From Rhodococcus rhodnii NBRC 100604 (GTDB taxonomy: Bacteria; Actinomycetota; Actinomycetes; Mycobacteriales; Mycobacteriaceae), in assembly GCF_001894925.1 (NCBI RefSeq), contig NZ_BCXD01000006.1, positions 186,001 through 250,000 on the forward strand: DNA of 64,000 nucleotides, in the 5' to 3' direction. Below, piece after piece: positions 44,900-52,888 of the stretch. The notes beneath the pieces were generated by a model that saw nothing but the letters and a program-made list of their open reading frames with translations, did not search any database and had not been told where the DNA came from. Numbering within the stretch: position 1 is the first letter of the stretch; each line of letters begins with the position of its first letter. The translations under genes were made by a program, and so were the position numbers.

Positions 44900-46078
44900 G
44901 TGCCCACTTCGGATCGTGTCAGCCGTTACCGGCCCTACGCGGCCGCCGTACTGACCCTCGCGGTCGTCGTCGGCGCGGGATGGTGGCTGTGGACGAGCCG
45001 CGACACCGTCGTTCGGGCGGTCGACGTCGTGCGCGGCGCGGGATGGCTGTGGATCGTCGCGTGCGCCGCTGCCGCGGCCGTCTCGATGATCGCTGCGGCG
45101 GCGGTGCAACGCCATCTGCTCGTCGCGGCGGGAGTCGTCACGCCGCGACGATGGAACGTCGGCCTGGTCTTCGCGTCCAACGCGTGGTCGGTGACACTGC
45201 CCGCAGGCGGGATCATCGGGACGGCGACGACCTTCCGCTTCACGCGCATGTGGGGCGCGTCGCGCGCCGTCGCGTCGTGGCAGGTGTTCGTCGCGGGGAT
45301 CTTCTCGAGCGCGGCGCTCGTCGTGCTCTGCGTGGTCGGGCTGATCGTCCTCGGACCCGATCGGGGAGTCACGGCCGTCCTCGTCAGTGTGGCAGTGCTG
45401 TTCGCGCTCGTCGCGCCACTCGTGATCGTGGCTCGCCGGACCGCGGGCGTCCGCACCCTCGCGGCAGGTGGGGCCGTGCGCGTGGCGCGGTGGCTACGCC
45501 GGGACGAGGCGTCGGCGTCGGAGACGGCAGGGGCGTTCGTGGATCGGCTCGCCGAGGTCCGCGTTCCGATGCGGACCGGTGGTGCGGCGCTCGGGTGGTC
45601 GATGGCCAACTGGGCGTTCGACTTCGCGTGTTTCGTGTTCGCCGTCGTGGCCGTGACCCGGGCACCCGATCTCGGCGTGCTGGCCGTCGCCTTTCTCGCC
45701 GCCAAGGTGATCGCGTCGGCGCAGATCACACCGAGCGGCGTCGGTCCGGTGGAGACGGTGCTCACCTCGACGCTGATCGGCGCGGGTGTCGCGCCTGCCG
45801 CTGCGCTCGCGGGTGTCGCCGTGTATCGCGCCGTCGCGACCTTCGGCGTCGGGATCGTGGGGTGGGTGATCTACGTCGGGTGGTTCCGCGGGGCATGGCG
45901 CAGCACCGATGCGCCGGCCGTACCGGCGCGTGTGGCAGCGGCGCATCCGGAACCCGCGCCCGTCGCGGTGTGGGCTCACGCTGCGCACAGCGGTCCGTGC
46001 GCGGAGCGTGTCCGTCTCGGTGGCGGCTCGAATCGTGGTGGCGCGCCGGGGTCGATCGTGATGGACCATTCGCTGTGA
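44900..46078 (+). CDS. Lysylphosphatidylglycerol-synthase-TM / flippase-like membrane protein
   Basis: The 392-residue protein has about eight membrane helices and the motif ASAQITPSGVGPVETVLT (about 273-290), characteristic of the UPF0104/LPG_synthase_TM family related to the flippase half of MprF and to YbhN. It may move a lipid across the membrane. GTG start. The last about 34 residues are encoded antisense to the DUF222-HNH gene (103-bp overlap) and are low-complexity; the ancestral C-terminus was probably shorter or different. Confidence 0.82.
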   Translation: MPTSDRVSRYRPYAAAVLTLAVVVGAGWWLWTSRDTVVRAVDVVRGAGWLWIVACAAAAAVSMIAAAAVQRHLLVAAGVVTPRRWNVGLVFASNAWSVTLPAGGIIGTATTFRFTRMWGASRAVASWQVFVAGIFSSAALVVLCVVGLIVLGPDRGVTAVLVSVAVLFALVAPLVIVARRTAGVRTLAAGGAVRVARWLRRDEASASETAGAFVDRLAEVRVPMRTGGAALGWSMANWAFDFACFVFAVVAVTRAPDLGVLAVAFLAAKVIASAQITPSGVGPVETVLTSTLIGAGVAPAAALAGVAVYRAVATFGVGIVGWVIYVGWFRGAWRSTDAPAVPARVAAAHPEPAPVAVWAHAAHSGPCAERVRLGGGSNRGGAPGSIVMDHSL

Positions 46079-47307
46079 TGCAGGTGCCGGTGGTGGTGAC
46101 CGCAGAGCAGCACCAGATTGTCCAGATCGGTGGAACCGCCGTCTGCCCAATGTATTACGTGGTGCGCGTCGCACCAGGGTGACGGTGCACCGCAGCCGGG
46201 GAAGGCGCATCCCTTGTCTCGGACGGTGAGCGCGCGGCGTTGTGCCGGGGTGACGAGGCGGTGTGTGCGCCCCATGGCCAGCGGGACTCCGCGATCGCCG
46301 ACGAGCACCGGCGTCACCTGGGCGTCGCACGCGAGTGCGCGTGAGGTGCGGGGCGAGAGGGTCGTTCCCCAGTGCGTCCAGGGGAGGTCGCGCGTCAGCG
46401 TGTCTGCGACCGTCTCCGCGACAGGACCCTCGGGTGAGCGAAGGTCGCGATCGTCGACGATCAGAGTGACGTGGGGGCGTTCGCCGCCCTCGAATCCCGC
46501 AGCGCCGGAGGCGAGGAACGAGTTGCACACCTCGACCAGTGCGTCGGCGCGGCGTTTCGACGGCGTGCGGTCGTCGCGTGTGCCGCCGTCGGCGGGGCGC
46601 GGTGCGGAGAGCTTCGAGAGTGCCGTCTTGACGATGTCGCCCGCGACGGCGTCGAGGTTGCCGTGGATCACGACTCGCCCGTGGAGAGTGGTGCCGACGG
46701 AGAGTTCGTTGATCTCGTCGCGTTCCTTGGTCGTGGGCCCGGCCCCGGCCTCGCAGTCGAGGCGCTGTTCGAGCTTCTCCTTGGCGGTGCGGACCGTTCG
46801 AGTCGAGGTGGTCGGGCTGGGTGCGGCTGCGGCGAGCAGCGCGTCTCGGCATGCCGACCGCACGGCGTCGTACTCCTCCGGATCGGTGTTCTCGAGGGCC
46901 CGCAGGGCGGTGGGCGGCTTCTCGAAGAAGTGGCACAGGAGACGTGCGTGCTCGGGCGACAGTGCGGATTCGGCTACGGCAGCGGCGATCTCGGGCTCGT
47001 CGGCGAGGCTCCGGGCGAGGGTGACGGCAGCGCGTGCGGGACCGATCTCGAGGAGGGTCCGTTCGGTGAGCCAGGAGGCAGTGTCGCGGTGTCCGGCCTC
47101 ACCGGCGAGGCCACGGCGGTCGAAGTCGCCGAGGAAGGCGATGCGCTTGGCTTCGAGGGCGGCGACGGCTGCGGACATCTCGAGGATCGCGTCGGCAAGT
47201 GCGGCGTCGCCGAGTCGTTCCGAATCCTCGGGCCACGACGCCACGTGCAGACCGGCGACGTGTGATGCCGCGATCCGCGATGCGTGTGATGTGTCCCCCG
47301 ACCCCAT
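45976..47307 (-). CDS. DUF222 / HNH endonuclease protein (13E12-type), second copy
   Basis: The 443-residue protein parallels the one at 19109-20428: MGSGD start, DUF222 domain, LVTPAQRRALTVRDKGCAFP and the HNH motif DAHHVIHWADGGSTDLDN followed by CGHHHRHLHH. The paralogues are similar over most of their length but have different N-terminal 40 residues, so they are not a very recent copy. Its promoter carries a LexA-type box in the same position as the other copy. The 3' end overlaps the flippase-like gene by 103 bp. Confidence 0.9.
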   Translation of the reverse strand: MGSGDTSHASRIAASHVAGLHVASWPEDSERLGDAALADAILEMSAAVAALEAKRIAFLGDFDRRGLAGEAGHRDTASWLTERTLLEIGPARAAVTLARSLADEPEIAAAVAESALSPEHARLLCHFFEKPPTALRALENTDPEEYDAVRSACRDALLAAAAPSPTTSTRTVRTAKEKLEQRLDCEAGAGPTTKERDEINELSVGTTLHGRVVIHGNLDAVAGDIVKTALSKLSAPRPADGGTRDDRTPSKRRADALVEVCNSFLASGAAGFEGGERPHVTLIVDDRDLRSPEGPVAETVADTLTRDLPWTHWGTTLSPRTSRALACDAQVTPVLVGDRGVPLAMGRTHRLVTPAQRRALTVRDKGCAFPGCGAPSPWCDAHHVIHWADGGSTDLDNLVLLCGHHHRHLHHSEWSITIDPGAPPRFEPPPRRTRSAHGPLCAA

Positions 47308-47342
47308 GAAAGAACCCTACCTAGAACACGTGTTCGATGCAA
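47308..47342 (-). promoter_or_regulatory. LexA-box promoter of the second DUF222-HNH gene, leaderless
   Basis: On the minus strand TTGCAT (47337-47342), a 17-bp spacer and TAGGGT (47314-47319) form the promoter; 6 bases separate the -10 from the ATG. The spacer holds TCGAACACGTGTTCTA (47322-47337), one base off the SOS box TCGAAC-N4-GTTCGA. Geometry is identical to the promoter at 20429-20463. The divergent winged-helix gene starts only 26 bp beyond, so LexA might also affect it. Confidence 0.82.
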
Positions 47343-47367
47343 GAGCTTTCTCGTTATGGTGGATGGC

Positions 47368-48557
47368 GTGGCTCCTCCGGTGTCTCGCCGTGACGTGACG
47401 GCGTTTCGGCTCGCGTCCCATGGTCTCACCGACCGGATCGGTGCGGGTGCGCTCGGGGACGCCGCATCGTCGTGCGGAATCCAGGACAGCCCACCGGGAT
47501 CGGCACTACTCGCCCTGCATGCGCGTGTCGAGGACGTCACCGCCGCCGCCGTGGACGATGCTCTCGTCGTGCGTAAGTCGTTGCTGCGCACGTGGAGTAT
47601 GCGGGGTGCGCCGTACGTCGTCCCCACCGCCGATGCGGCGGTGTTCACGACGGGCGTGTTGCCGCCGAACGAGAAGGCGCTGCGACGATTCCTCGCTGGC
47701 GTCGCGCCGGCGGTCGACGAACTCGGCATGACGATCACCGAGGCGGCCGCGCTCACCCGCGAGCACGTCGGCGCCGTGCTCACTGGCCGTCGGCTCGCGA
47801 TCGGCGAACTCGGTGCCGAGATCGCGGAGCGGATCGCCGCGACGCTCCCGGCCGGGCAGCGTGCGACGTGGGAGCGTGAAGGTCCGTACGCCGCGGGGCA
47901 ACCGCTCGGCGAGGGCGTCGTCCACTTCTGCCTCAGGATCCTGACCCTCGAGCAGGTCGTCTGTTTCGCCGAACGCGACGGCGGCACAGCACCGTTCGCC
48001 TTGACGGAGGAGTGGCTGGGTCACGCTCCGGCCGAGCTCGACCCGGCGGAGGCGCGCGCCGAACTGCTGCGGCGATATCTGCACTGCTGCGGCCCGTCGA
48101 CGCGTGCGGGGTTCGCGGCATGGATCGGCATACGTGCGGGCGACGTCGAACCGTGGTGGAGCGCCGTCGCCGACGAGATGACCGAGGTCGAGTACGACGG
48201 TGCTGCATGGATTCTCGCCGACGACGCGGAGGAGCTGCGCTCGCCGCCCGCTCCGCGTGGCGTTCGGCTGCTGCCGCCCGCGACCCCTACACCCAGCTCC
48301 ACGACAGGGCGACGATCGTGCCCGAGCGGCGTCGTCGCGACGTATGGAAGACGATCGGAGAGCCGGGGACCGTCCTCGCCGACGGTGAGATCGCGGGAAT
48401 CTGGCGTCCCCGCAAGAAGGGGCGATCGCTCACCGTCACGGTGACGGTGTTCGGGACGCTGTCGAAGCGGCAGCGCGAGCTCGTGGAGCACGAGGCGGAG
48501 GCGGTCGGGGCGTTGCGCGGCGCGTCGGCCACGACCGTCGACATCGAGAAGGGCTGA
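47368..48557 (+). pseudogene. Winged-helix DNA-binding domain protein (HTH_42/AlkX-like), frameshifted near 48278
   Basis: The frame encodes the N-terminal two-thirds of an HTH_42-family protein (YcaQ-like; linked to DNA repair in characterised members): LLRTWSMRGAPYVVPTADAA and GEGVVHFCLRILTLEQVVCF. It runs to RLLPP, then continues correctly only one frame over as RDPYTQLHDRATIVPE to ITV-type C-terminus ending at 48557. Adding one C to the CCC run at 48277-48279 restores about 396 residues. Start is GTG 47368, with TATGGT 7 bases upstream; ATG 47356 is in frame. Divergent from the LexA-box promoter. Confidence 0.82.
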
Positions 48558-48560
48558 GGC

Positions 48561-49085
48561 TCACGCCATGCTCCGGCGAGCGCGATGCCGGCGCACCGCG
48601 TCCCGGTTGGCGCAGCCGGGCGAGCAGTAGCGTTGTGCGCCGCCGCGAGAGGTGTCGGCGTAGACGCGAGTGCAGCCGTCCGCCGTGCAGCGGCCGAGCC
48701 GGTGCATGCCACGTCCGACGAGGTGCAGTGCCGTGCCGACGGAGAACAGTGCCGCGAGCACGTGGCCGAGCGGCTGGTGCTCGTCGCGATAGTGCAGATG
48801 CCAGCCGTCGCCGGCGTGATCGGTCATGCGGGGATACGCCGAGGCATCTGCGAGCATCGCGTTGACCGCGGTGGCCCGCTCCGCGTCGTCGGGCGCGTCC
48901 ACGATCCCGAGCCAGCGCTCGACGACCGCAGCGCTCGTGGCGAGGTCGTCGTCGACGACGGGGAAGTCGATGACGAGGCCGGCATCGAGGCAGCGCTGCA
49001 CCAACTCGTCCAGCGATTCCGGCGGCTCGTTGGCGAGTTCGGTGGCGAGCTTCACGGCGTACTCGCTGTAAGGGTTGAGCTGCAC
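48561..49085 (-). CDS. ABATE / CGNR zinc-finger domain protein
   Basis: The 174-residue protein has a helical N-terminal domain and a C-terminal CGNR-type zinc finger: RCTADGCTRVYADTS and QRYCSPGCANRDAVRRHRAR (about 132-170). Here the motif reads CANR rather than CGNR. Such proteins are predicted stress-related transcription regulators. It converges on the winged-helix gene with a 3-bp gap. Target genes unknown. Confidence 0.87.
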   Translation of the reverse strand: MQLNPYSEYAVKLATELANEPPESLDELVQRCLDAGLVIDFPVVDDDLATSAAVVERWLGIVDAPDDAERATAVNAMLADASAYPRMTDHAGDGWHLHYRDEHQPLGHVLAALFSVGTALHLVGRGMHRLGRCTADGCTRVYADTSRGGAQRYCSPGCANRDAVRRHRARRSMA

Positions 49086-49110
49086 AATGCCATTACATCA
49101 TCCTCGAGTC

Positions 49111-49293
49111 ATGAACAGCATCCCCGCGACATCGACCACCCCGTGCACCCACCGCTGGCGGGAGGCGTCGCGTCACCGGACGAGCGAGGGCGTCGTCGTC
49201 TACTGGTCCTGCCCGTGCGGCGAGCAGGGCGTCACGCTGCGCCGGATGTCCGATGACGTCGTGACGCACGTCGGCCGACCTGCCTCGTGCTAG
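49111..49293 (+). CDS. Small cysteine-containing protein, 60 residues
   Basis: The short frame from ATG 49111 encodes CTHRW near the N-terminus, then VVYWSCPCGEQG in the middle, and ends at GRPASC. The spaced Cys/His residues suggest a single metal-binding knuckle (zinc-ribbon-like). It starts 25 bp from the divergent CGNR gene. No family name recognised; coding is judged from codon-position GC and the ordered Cys/His pattern. Moderate confidence. Confidence 0.5.
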   Translation: MNSIPATSTTPCTHRWREASRHRTSEGVVVYWSCPCGEQGVTLRRMSDDVVTHVGRPASC

Positions 49294-49366
49294 CGCCGTC
49301 GAGTCGTCTCTAGGACACGCGCTAGACGTCCGCAGAATCTCCGATGCGGGTTGTTACCGTCCCCGC

Positions 49367-50554
49367 ATGGACCCGGTGCGCAACCCGTACGCCCCCGGCG
49401 CGGGGCAGCGTCCCCCCGAACTCGCGGGACGCGAGAAGCAGCTCGAATCGTTCGAGGTGGTGCTCGAACGGGTCGCGCGCGGACGCCCCGAACGCAGCGC
49501 GGTGCTCACGGGCCTGCGTGGCGTCGGCAAGACGGTGCTGCTCAACCAGATGCGATCCGCGGCGATCTCGCGCGGCTGGGGCACCGGCAAGATCGAGGCG
49601 CGGCCCGAACAGGAACTGCGACGGCCGCTGTCGTCGGCGCTGCACATGGCGATCCGCGAGATCGCCCCCGCCCACCGCGATCCCGACCGGGTGGAGCAGT
49701 TCCTCGGTGTGCTCAAGGCGTTCGCGCTGCGGGCCACCGCGGACAAGGGGATGCGCGAGCGCTGGCAACCCGGCATCGACGCCCCCGCCGTCAAGGGCCG
49801 GGCCGATTCGGGCGACATCGAGATCGACCTCGTCGAACTGCTTCTCGACGCGTCGTCGCTCGCCCGCGACGTCGGCGTCGGCATTGCGATCTTCATCGAC
49901 GAGATGCAGGATCTCGGCCCCGCCGACGTGTCGGCGATCTGCGGTGCGTGCCACGAACTGAGCCAGGACGCGGCCCCGCTCATCGTCGTCGGAGCCGGAC
50001 TGCCGCATCTGCCCGCGGTGCTCTCGGCGTCGAAGAGCTACTCCGAGCGGCTCTTCCGCTATCACCGGATCGATCGGCTCGATCGCGAGTCCGCCGATCG
50101 AGCACTCATCGCTCCCGCGCTGCGCGAGGACGTGAAGTTCGCGCAGGACGCCCTCGACGCGCTCTACGACAAGGCCGACGGGTATCCGTACTTCGTGCAG
50201 GCCTACGGCAAGGCGACGTGGGACGTCGCGGCGGGAAGCCCCGTCACGGCGGAGGACGTTCGCGTCGGCGCGCCCGACGCCGAGGAGGAACTCGCGGTCG
50301 GTTTCTTCGGGTCACGTTACGAGCGCGCGACGCCCGCCGAACGCGAGTACATGCGCGCGATGGCCGATCTTTCCGGTGACGACGGGCCCGTCGCGACGTC
50401 GGCCATCGCGAAGGAACTCGGCCGCAAACCGGCGTCGCTGTCGCCCGCCCGCGACGGTCTGATCAAGAAGGGCCTGATCTACTCCGCCGAGCGCGGGTCG
50501 ATCGGGTTCACCGTCCCGCACTTCGGCAGGTACCTCCGCAGCCAGCACGATTGA
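49367..50554 (+). CDS. AAA-family ATPase with C-terminal winged helix (Orc/Cdc6- or STAND-like)
   Basis: The 395-residue protein has a Walker A GLRGVGKT (about 48-55), Walker B IAIFIDEMQDL (about 175-185), a sensor-like LIVVGAGLPHLP and a C-terminal winged-helix region (about 325-390: TSAIAKELGRKPASLSPARDGLIKKG). It resembles ATP-binding proteins of the AAA_16/Orc1-like group. It probably couples ATP to DNA or protein binding; the process is unknown. TACCGT ends 6 bases before the ATG, indicating a leaderless mRNA. Confidence 0.87.
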   Translation: MDPVRNPYAPGAGQRPPELAGREKQLESFEVVLERVARGRPERSAVLTGLRGVGKTVLLNQMRSAAISRGWGTGKIEARPEQELRRPLSSALHMAIREIAPAHRDPDRVEQFLGVLKAFALRATADKGMRERWQPGIDAPAVKGRADSGDIEIDLVELLLDASSLARDVGVGIAIFIDEMQDLGPADVSAICGACHELSQDAAPLIVVGAGLPHLPAVLSASKSYSERLFRYHRIDRLDRESADRALIAPALREDVKFAQDALDALYDKADGYPYFVQAYGKATWDVAAGSPVTAEDVRVGAPDAEEELAVGFFGSRYERATPAEREYMRAMADLSGDDGPVATSAIAKELGRKPASLSPARDGLIKKGLIYSAERGSIGFTVPHFGRYLRSQHD

Positions 50555-50563
50555 CGAATATCG

Positions 50564-50609
50564 CGAGTATCCGCATCTCTAGTGGATTTACTAGAGACGC
50601 GGATACTCG
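50564..50609. repeat. Palindromic element, copy 2 (20-bp arms)
   Basis: Arms of 20 bases (50564-50583 and 50590-50609; 19 of 20 paired) flank GGATTT. The inner 42 bp (50566-50607) run from AGTAT to ATACT and contain two CTAG tetramers 8 bases apart, as in the copy at 44763-44804. It begins 9 bases after the AAA ATPase stop and lies 104 bases before the next gene. A terminator hairpin is possible; there is no U-run. Confidence 0.75.
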
Positions 50610-50713
50610 CCGATCGTTCGCAATCGCCGCAGCGAAACCCCACGGCGGCCCGCACCCATCTGCGACGCTGAAAGCGGAACCGGAGCGATTCCGGCACTAC
50701 GCGAGGAGGCGCC

Positions 50714-50971
50714 ATGCTGGGCTTGGGCATCATCGGGTGGATCATCATCGGCGGTCTCGCCGGGTGGATCGGCAGCAAGGTGATGGGCACCGACGAACAA
50801 CAGGGGATCCTGCTGAACGTCGTCGTCGGCGTCATCGGCGGCCTGATCGGCGGCTTCCTGCTCGGGCTGATCGGAGTCGACGTCGAAGGCGCCGGCCTCA
50901 TCTTCAGCTTCCTCACGTGCCTGCTCGGTGCCGTGATCCTGCTGTGGCTGGTCAAGCTCGTACGGCGCTAG
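50714..50971 (+). CDS. GlsB/YeaQ/YmgE-family membrane protein
   Basis: The 85-residue protein has three membrane helices and the family pattern IGWIIIGGLAGWIGSKVMG, then NVVVGVIGGLIGGFLLGLIG. This small glycine-rich family was formerly called transglycosylase-associated and is linked to stress responses. ATG at 50714 is preceded by GAGGAGG. The upstream 159 bp hold palindrome copy 2. Confidence 0.93.
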   Translation: MLGLGIIGWIIIGGLAGWIGSKVMGTDEQQGILLNVVVGVIGGLIGGFLLGLIGVDVEGAGLIFSFLTCLLGAVILLWLVKLVRR

Positions 50972-50984
50972 TCCCGTACGTCGC

Positions 50985-51299
50985 TCAGTGCAGCACCTTG
51001 AGCCCGACGACGCACACGACGATCCCGCCGATGAGCAGCACTTTCGCGAGTGATGCCGCTTCGGCGCCGGTGATCATCGCGTAGGCGACGGTGAGCGTCG
51101 CGCCGATGCCGACCCACACCGCGTAGGCGGTGCCGGTCGGCAGGTCGCGCATCGCGAACGCGAGCCCCGCCATGCTCGCGACGAGCGCGACCGCGAAGAC
51201 CGCGGACGGTGCGAGACGGGTGAATCCTTCGGACCGGCCGAGTGCGGTCGCCCAGACCGCTTCGAGAACGCCGGACACCACGAGAACGAGCCATGCCAT
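50985..51299 (-). CDS. gdx: SMR-family guanidinium exporter (Gdx/SugE type)
   Basis: The 104-residue protein has four membrane helices and the small-multidrug-resistance layout. The essential Glu lies in GVLEAVWATALG (about residue 13), and GFTRLAPS plus LPTGTAYAVWVGIGA match the Gdx/SugE branch rather than EmrE. Gdx proteins export guanidinium in exchange for protons. A guanidine-III riboswitch directly upstream makes this assignment strong. The start is ATG 51299, with AAGGAGGG 8 bases upstream, inside the switchable RNA. Confidence 0.93.
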   Translation of the reverse strand: MAWLVLVVSGVLEAVWATALGRSEGFTRLAPSAVFAVALVASMAGLAFAMRDLPTGTAYAVWVGIGATLTVAYAMITGAEAASLAKVLLIGGIVVCVVGLKVLH

Positions 51300-51323
51300 G
51301 GGACGAGCCCTCCTTCACCAAGG

Positions 51324-51364
51324 GCACCGTCTTGTCGCTGGCCGGGTACGGTGCGCTCGTCCGG
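51324..51364 (-). ncRNA. Guanidine-III (ykkC-III) riboswitch upstream of gdx
   Basis: On the minus strand the RNA opens with CCGGACGAG, continues CGCACCGTACCCGG and CAGCGACAAGACGGTGC. This matches the ykkC-III aptamer pattern: the ACGAG segment, the CCG...CGG pseudoknot helices and the ACAAGACGG strand. The paired GCACCG/CGGTGC closes the second helix. Downstream, GCTCGTCC (51301-51308), between Shine-Dalgarno and ATG, is the exact complement of GGACGAGC in the aptamer, giving a probable expression platform: guanidinium binding would free the start site. Confidence 0.93.
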
Positions 51365-51387
51365 GGGCCGTATGAGCTCCGCCGTCG

Positions 51388-51417
51388 AGTGTACCGATTC
51401 CGCGCAGCGCAGGCCAA
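51388..51417 (-). promoter_or_regulatory. Promoter of the riboswitch-gdx transcript
   Basis: On the minus strand TTGGCC (51412-51417), an 18-bp spacer and TACACT (51388-51393) fit a housekeeping promoter. Transcription would start near 51381, placing the whole aptamer in a leader of about 80 bases before the gdx ATG. Confidence 0.65.
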
Positions 51418-51465
51418 GCTGCGGAATCAGACTCTGGCGGTGCAGGACTCGGTTACCGTGAGCGA

Positions 51466-52851
51466 ATGAACACGACACCCGTCCTCCTCGCGCAGGACGG
51501 CGCAGTCTCCGGCACTCCACGGCTGATCATCGCGGCGCTGATCGGCGTCGCCGTCATCGTCGCGCTCATCACGTGGCAGCGGTGGCATCCGTTCCTCGCC
51601 CTGTCGCTCGGCGCGATCGGAGTCGGGCTCGGCGCAGGTCTCGGCGCGAACGACGTACTCACGTCGTACGAAAAGGGATTCGGCGAGACGATGGGGAGCG
51701 TCGGCATCCTCATCGGTCTCGGCGCGATGTTCGGCAAACTGCTCGCGGACTCCGGCGGCGCCGACCAGGTCGTCGACACGCTGGTGTCGCGGTCGTCGCC
51801 GAGGGTGCTGCCGTGGACGATGGGCCTGGTCGGCGCGGTCATCGGTCTTCCGATGTTCTTCGAGATCGGCATCGTCCTGCTGATGCCCGTCATCATTCTC
51901 GTGACGCGCCGCTCCGGTCTGCCGCTCATGAAGATCGCGATCCCGACGCTCGCGGGATTGTCCGCGATGCACGGTCTCGTGCCGCCGCATCCGGGCCCGC
52001 TCGTCGCGATCTCGGCACTGGACGCGAACCTCGGGCTCACGCTCGCGCTCGGTGTCGTCGTCGCGATCCCGACGGTGATCATCGCGGGACCGCTGTTCTC
52101 GACGTTCGCCGCGAAGTGGGTCGACGTGCCCGCACCGGACCTCTTCGGCGCCACGGAGGGTGACGACGACACCGACCGCCGCCGACCGGCGTTCGTCGTC
52201 ACCCTGATGACGATCCTGCTGCCCGTCATCCTCATGATGTTGCGTGCCTTCGAGGAGGTGATCTGGCCCGACTCGACGAGTGCCGCAGTGGCGTTCATCG
52301 GGTTCGTGGGCCAGCCGATCGTCGCGCTCGGCCTCGCCGTCATCGTCGGCATGCTCACGCTCGGCGTCGGCGGCGGAATGGACCGCTCGGACCTGCAGAA
52401 GACCTTCGGCAACGCCCTCCCGCCGATCGCCGGCATCCTGCTGATCGTCGGTGCCGGTGGCGGTTTCAAGCAGGTGCTCATCGACACGGGTATCGCGGAC
52501 GTCATCGCCGACGCCGTCCGCGACAGCGCGCTTCCGGTGCTGTTCCTCGCCTGGCTGGTCGCGGCGCTCATCCGCGTCGCGACTGGTTCGGCGACGGTCG
52601 CGACCGTCACCGCCGCGGGCATCCTCGCGCCCGTCGCGGCCGATCTCTCGACGAGTCACGTCTCGCTCATGGTGCTCGCAATCGGGTCGGGCTCGCTGTT
52701 CCTGTCCCACGTCAACGACGCCGGATTCTGGATGGTCAAGGAGTACCTGGGGCTCACCGTCGGACAGAACCTCAAGACGTGGACCGTGCTCGAGTGCCTG
52801 ATCTCCGTCGCCGGACTCGCGGGGGTGCTCGCCCTGAGCCTCGTACTCTGA
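51466..52851 (+). CDS. gntP: Gluconate:H+ symporter, GntP family
   Basis: The 461-residue protein has about twelve to fourteen membrane helices and the GntP stretches GLSAMHGLVPPHPGPLVAIS (about 164-183), LPPIAGILLIVGAGGGFKQVL and GSGSLFLSHVNDAGFWMVKEY. It imports gluconate. TACCGT ends 6 bases before the ATG, so the mRNA is probably leaderless. Gluconokinase follows 37 bp downstream, completing the pathway into 6-phosphogluconate. Confidence 0.95.
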   Translation: MNTTPVLLAQDGAVSGTPRLIIAALIGVAVIVALITWQRWHPFLALSLGAIGVGLGAGLGANDVLTSYEKGFGETMGSVGILIGLGAMFGKLLADSGGADQVVDTLVSRSSPRVLPWTMGLVGAVIGLPMFFEIGIVLLMPVIILVTRRSGLPLMKIAIPTLAGLSAMHGLVPPHPGPLVAISALDANLGLTLALGVVVAIPTVIIAGPLFSTFAAKWVDVPAPDLFGATEGDDDTDRRRPAFVVTLMTILLPVILMMLRAFEEVIWPDSTSAAVAFIGFVGQPIVALGLAVIVGMLTLGVGGGMDRSDLQKTFGNALPPIAGILLIVGAGGGFKQVLIDTGIADVIADAVRDSALPVLFLAWLVAALIRVATGSATVATVTAAGILAPVAADLSTSHVSLMVLAIGSGSLFLSHVNDAGFWMVKEYLGLTVGQNLKTWTVLECLISVAGLAGVLALSLVL

Positions 52852-52888
52852 CCGCCACCCGACGAGTCGACACCGAAACGAGGAGACC

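Noticed and set aside
47308-47367. LexA box as direct operator of the winged-helix gene
   Set aside because: The box sits in the spacer of the minus-strand promoter and about 30 bp upstream of the plus-strand start, beyond its apparent -10. An effect is possible but the geometry does not show it.
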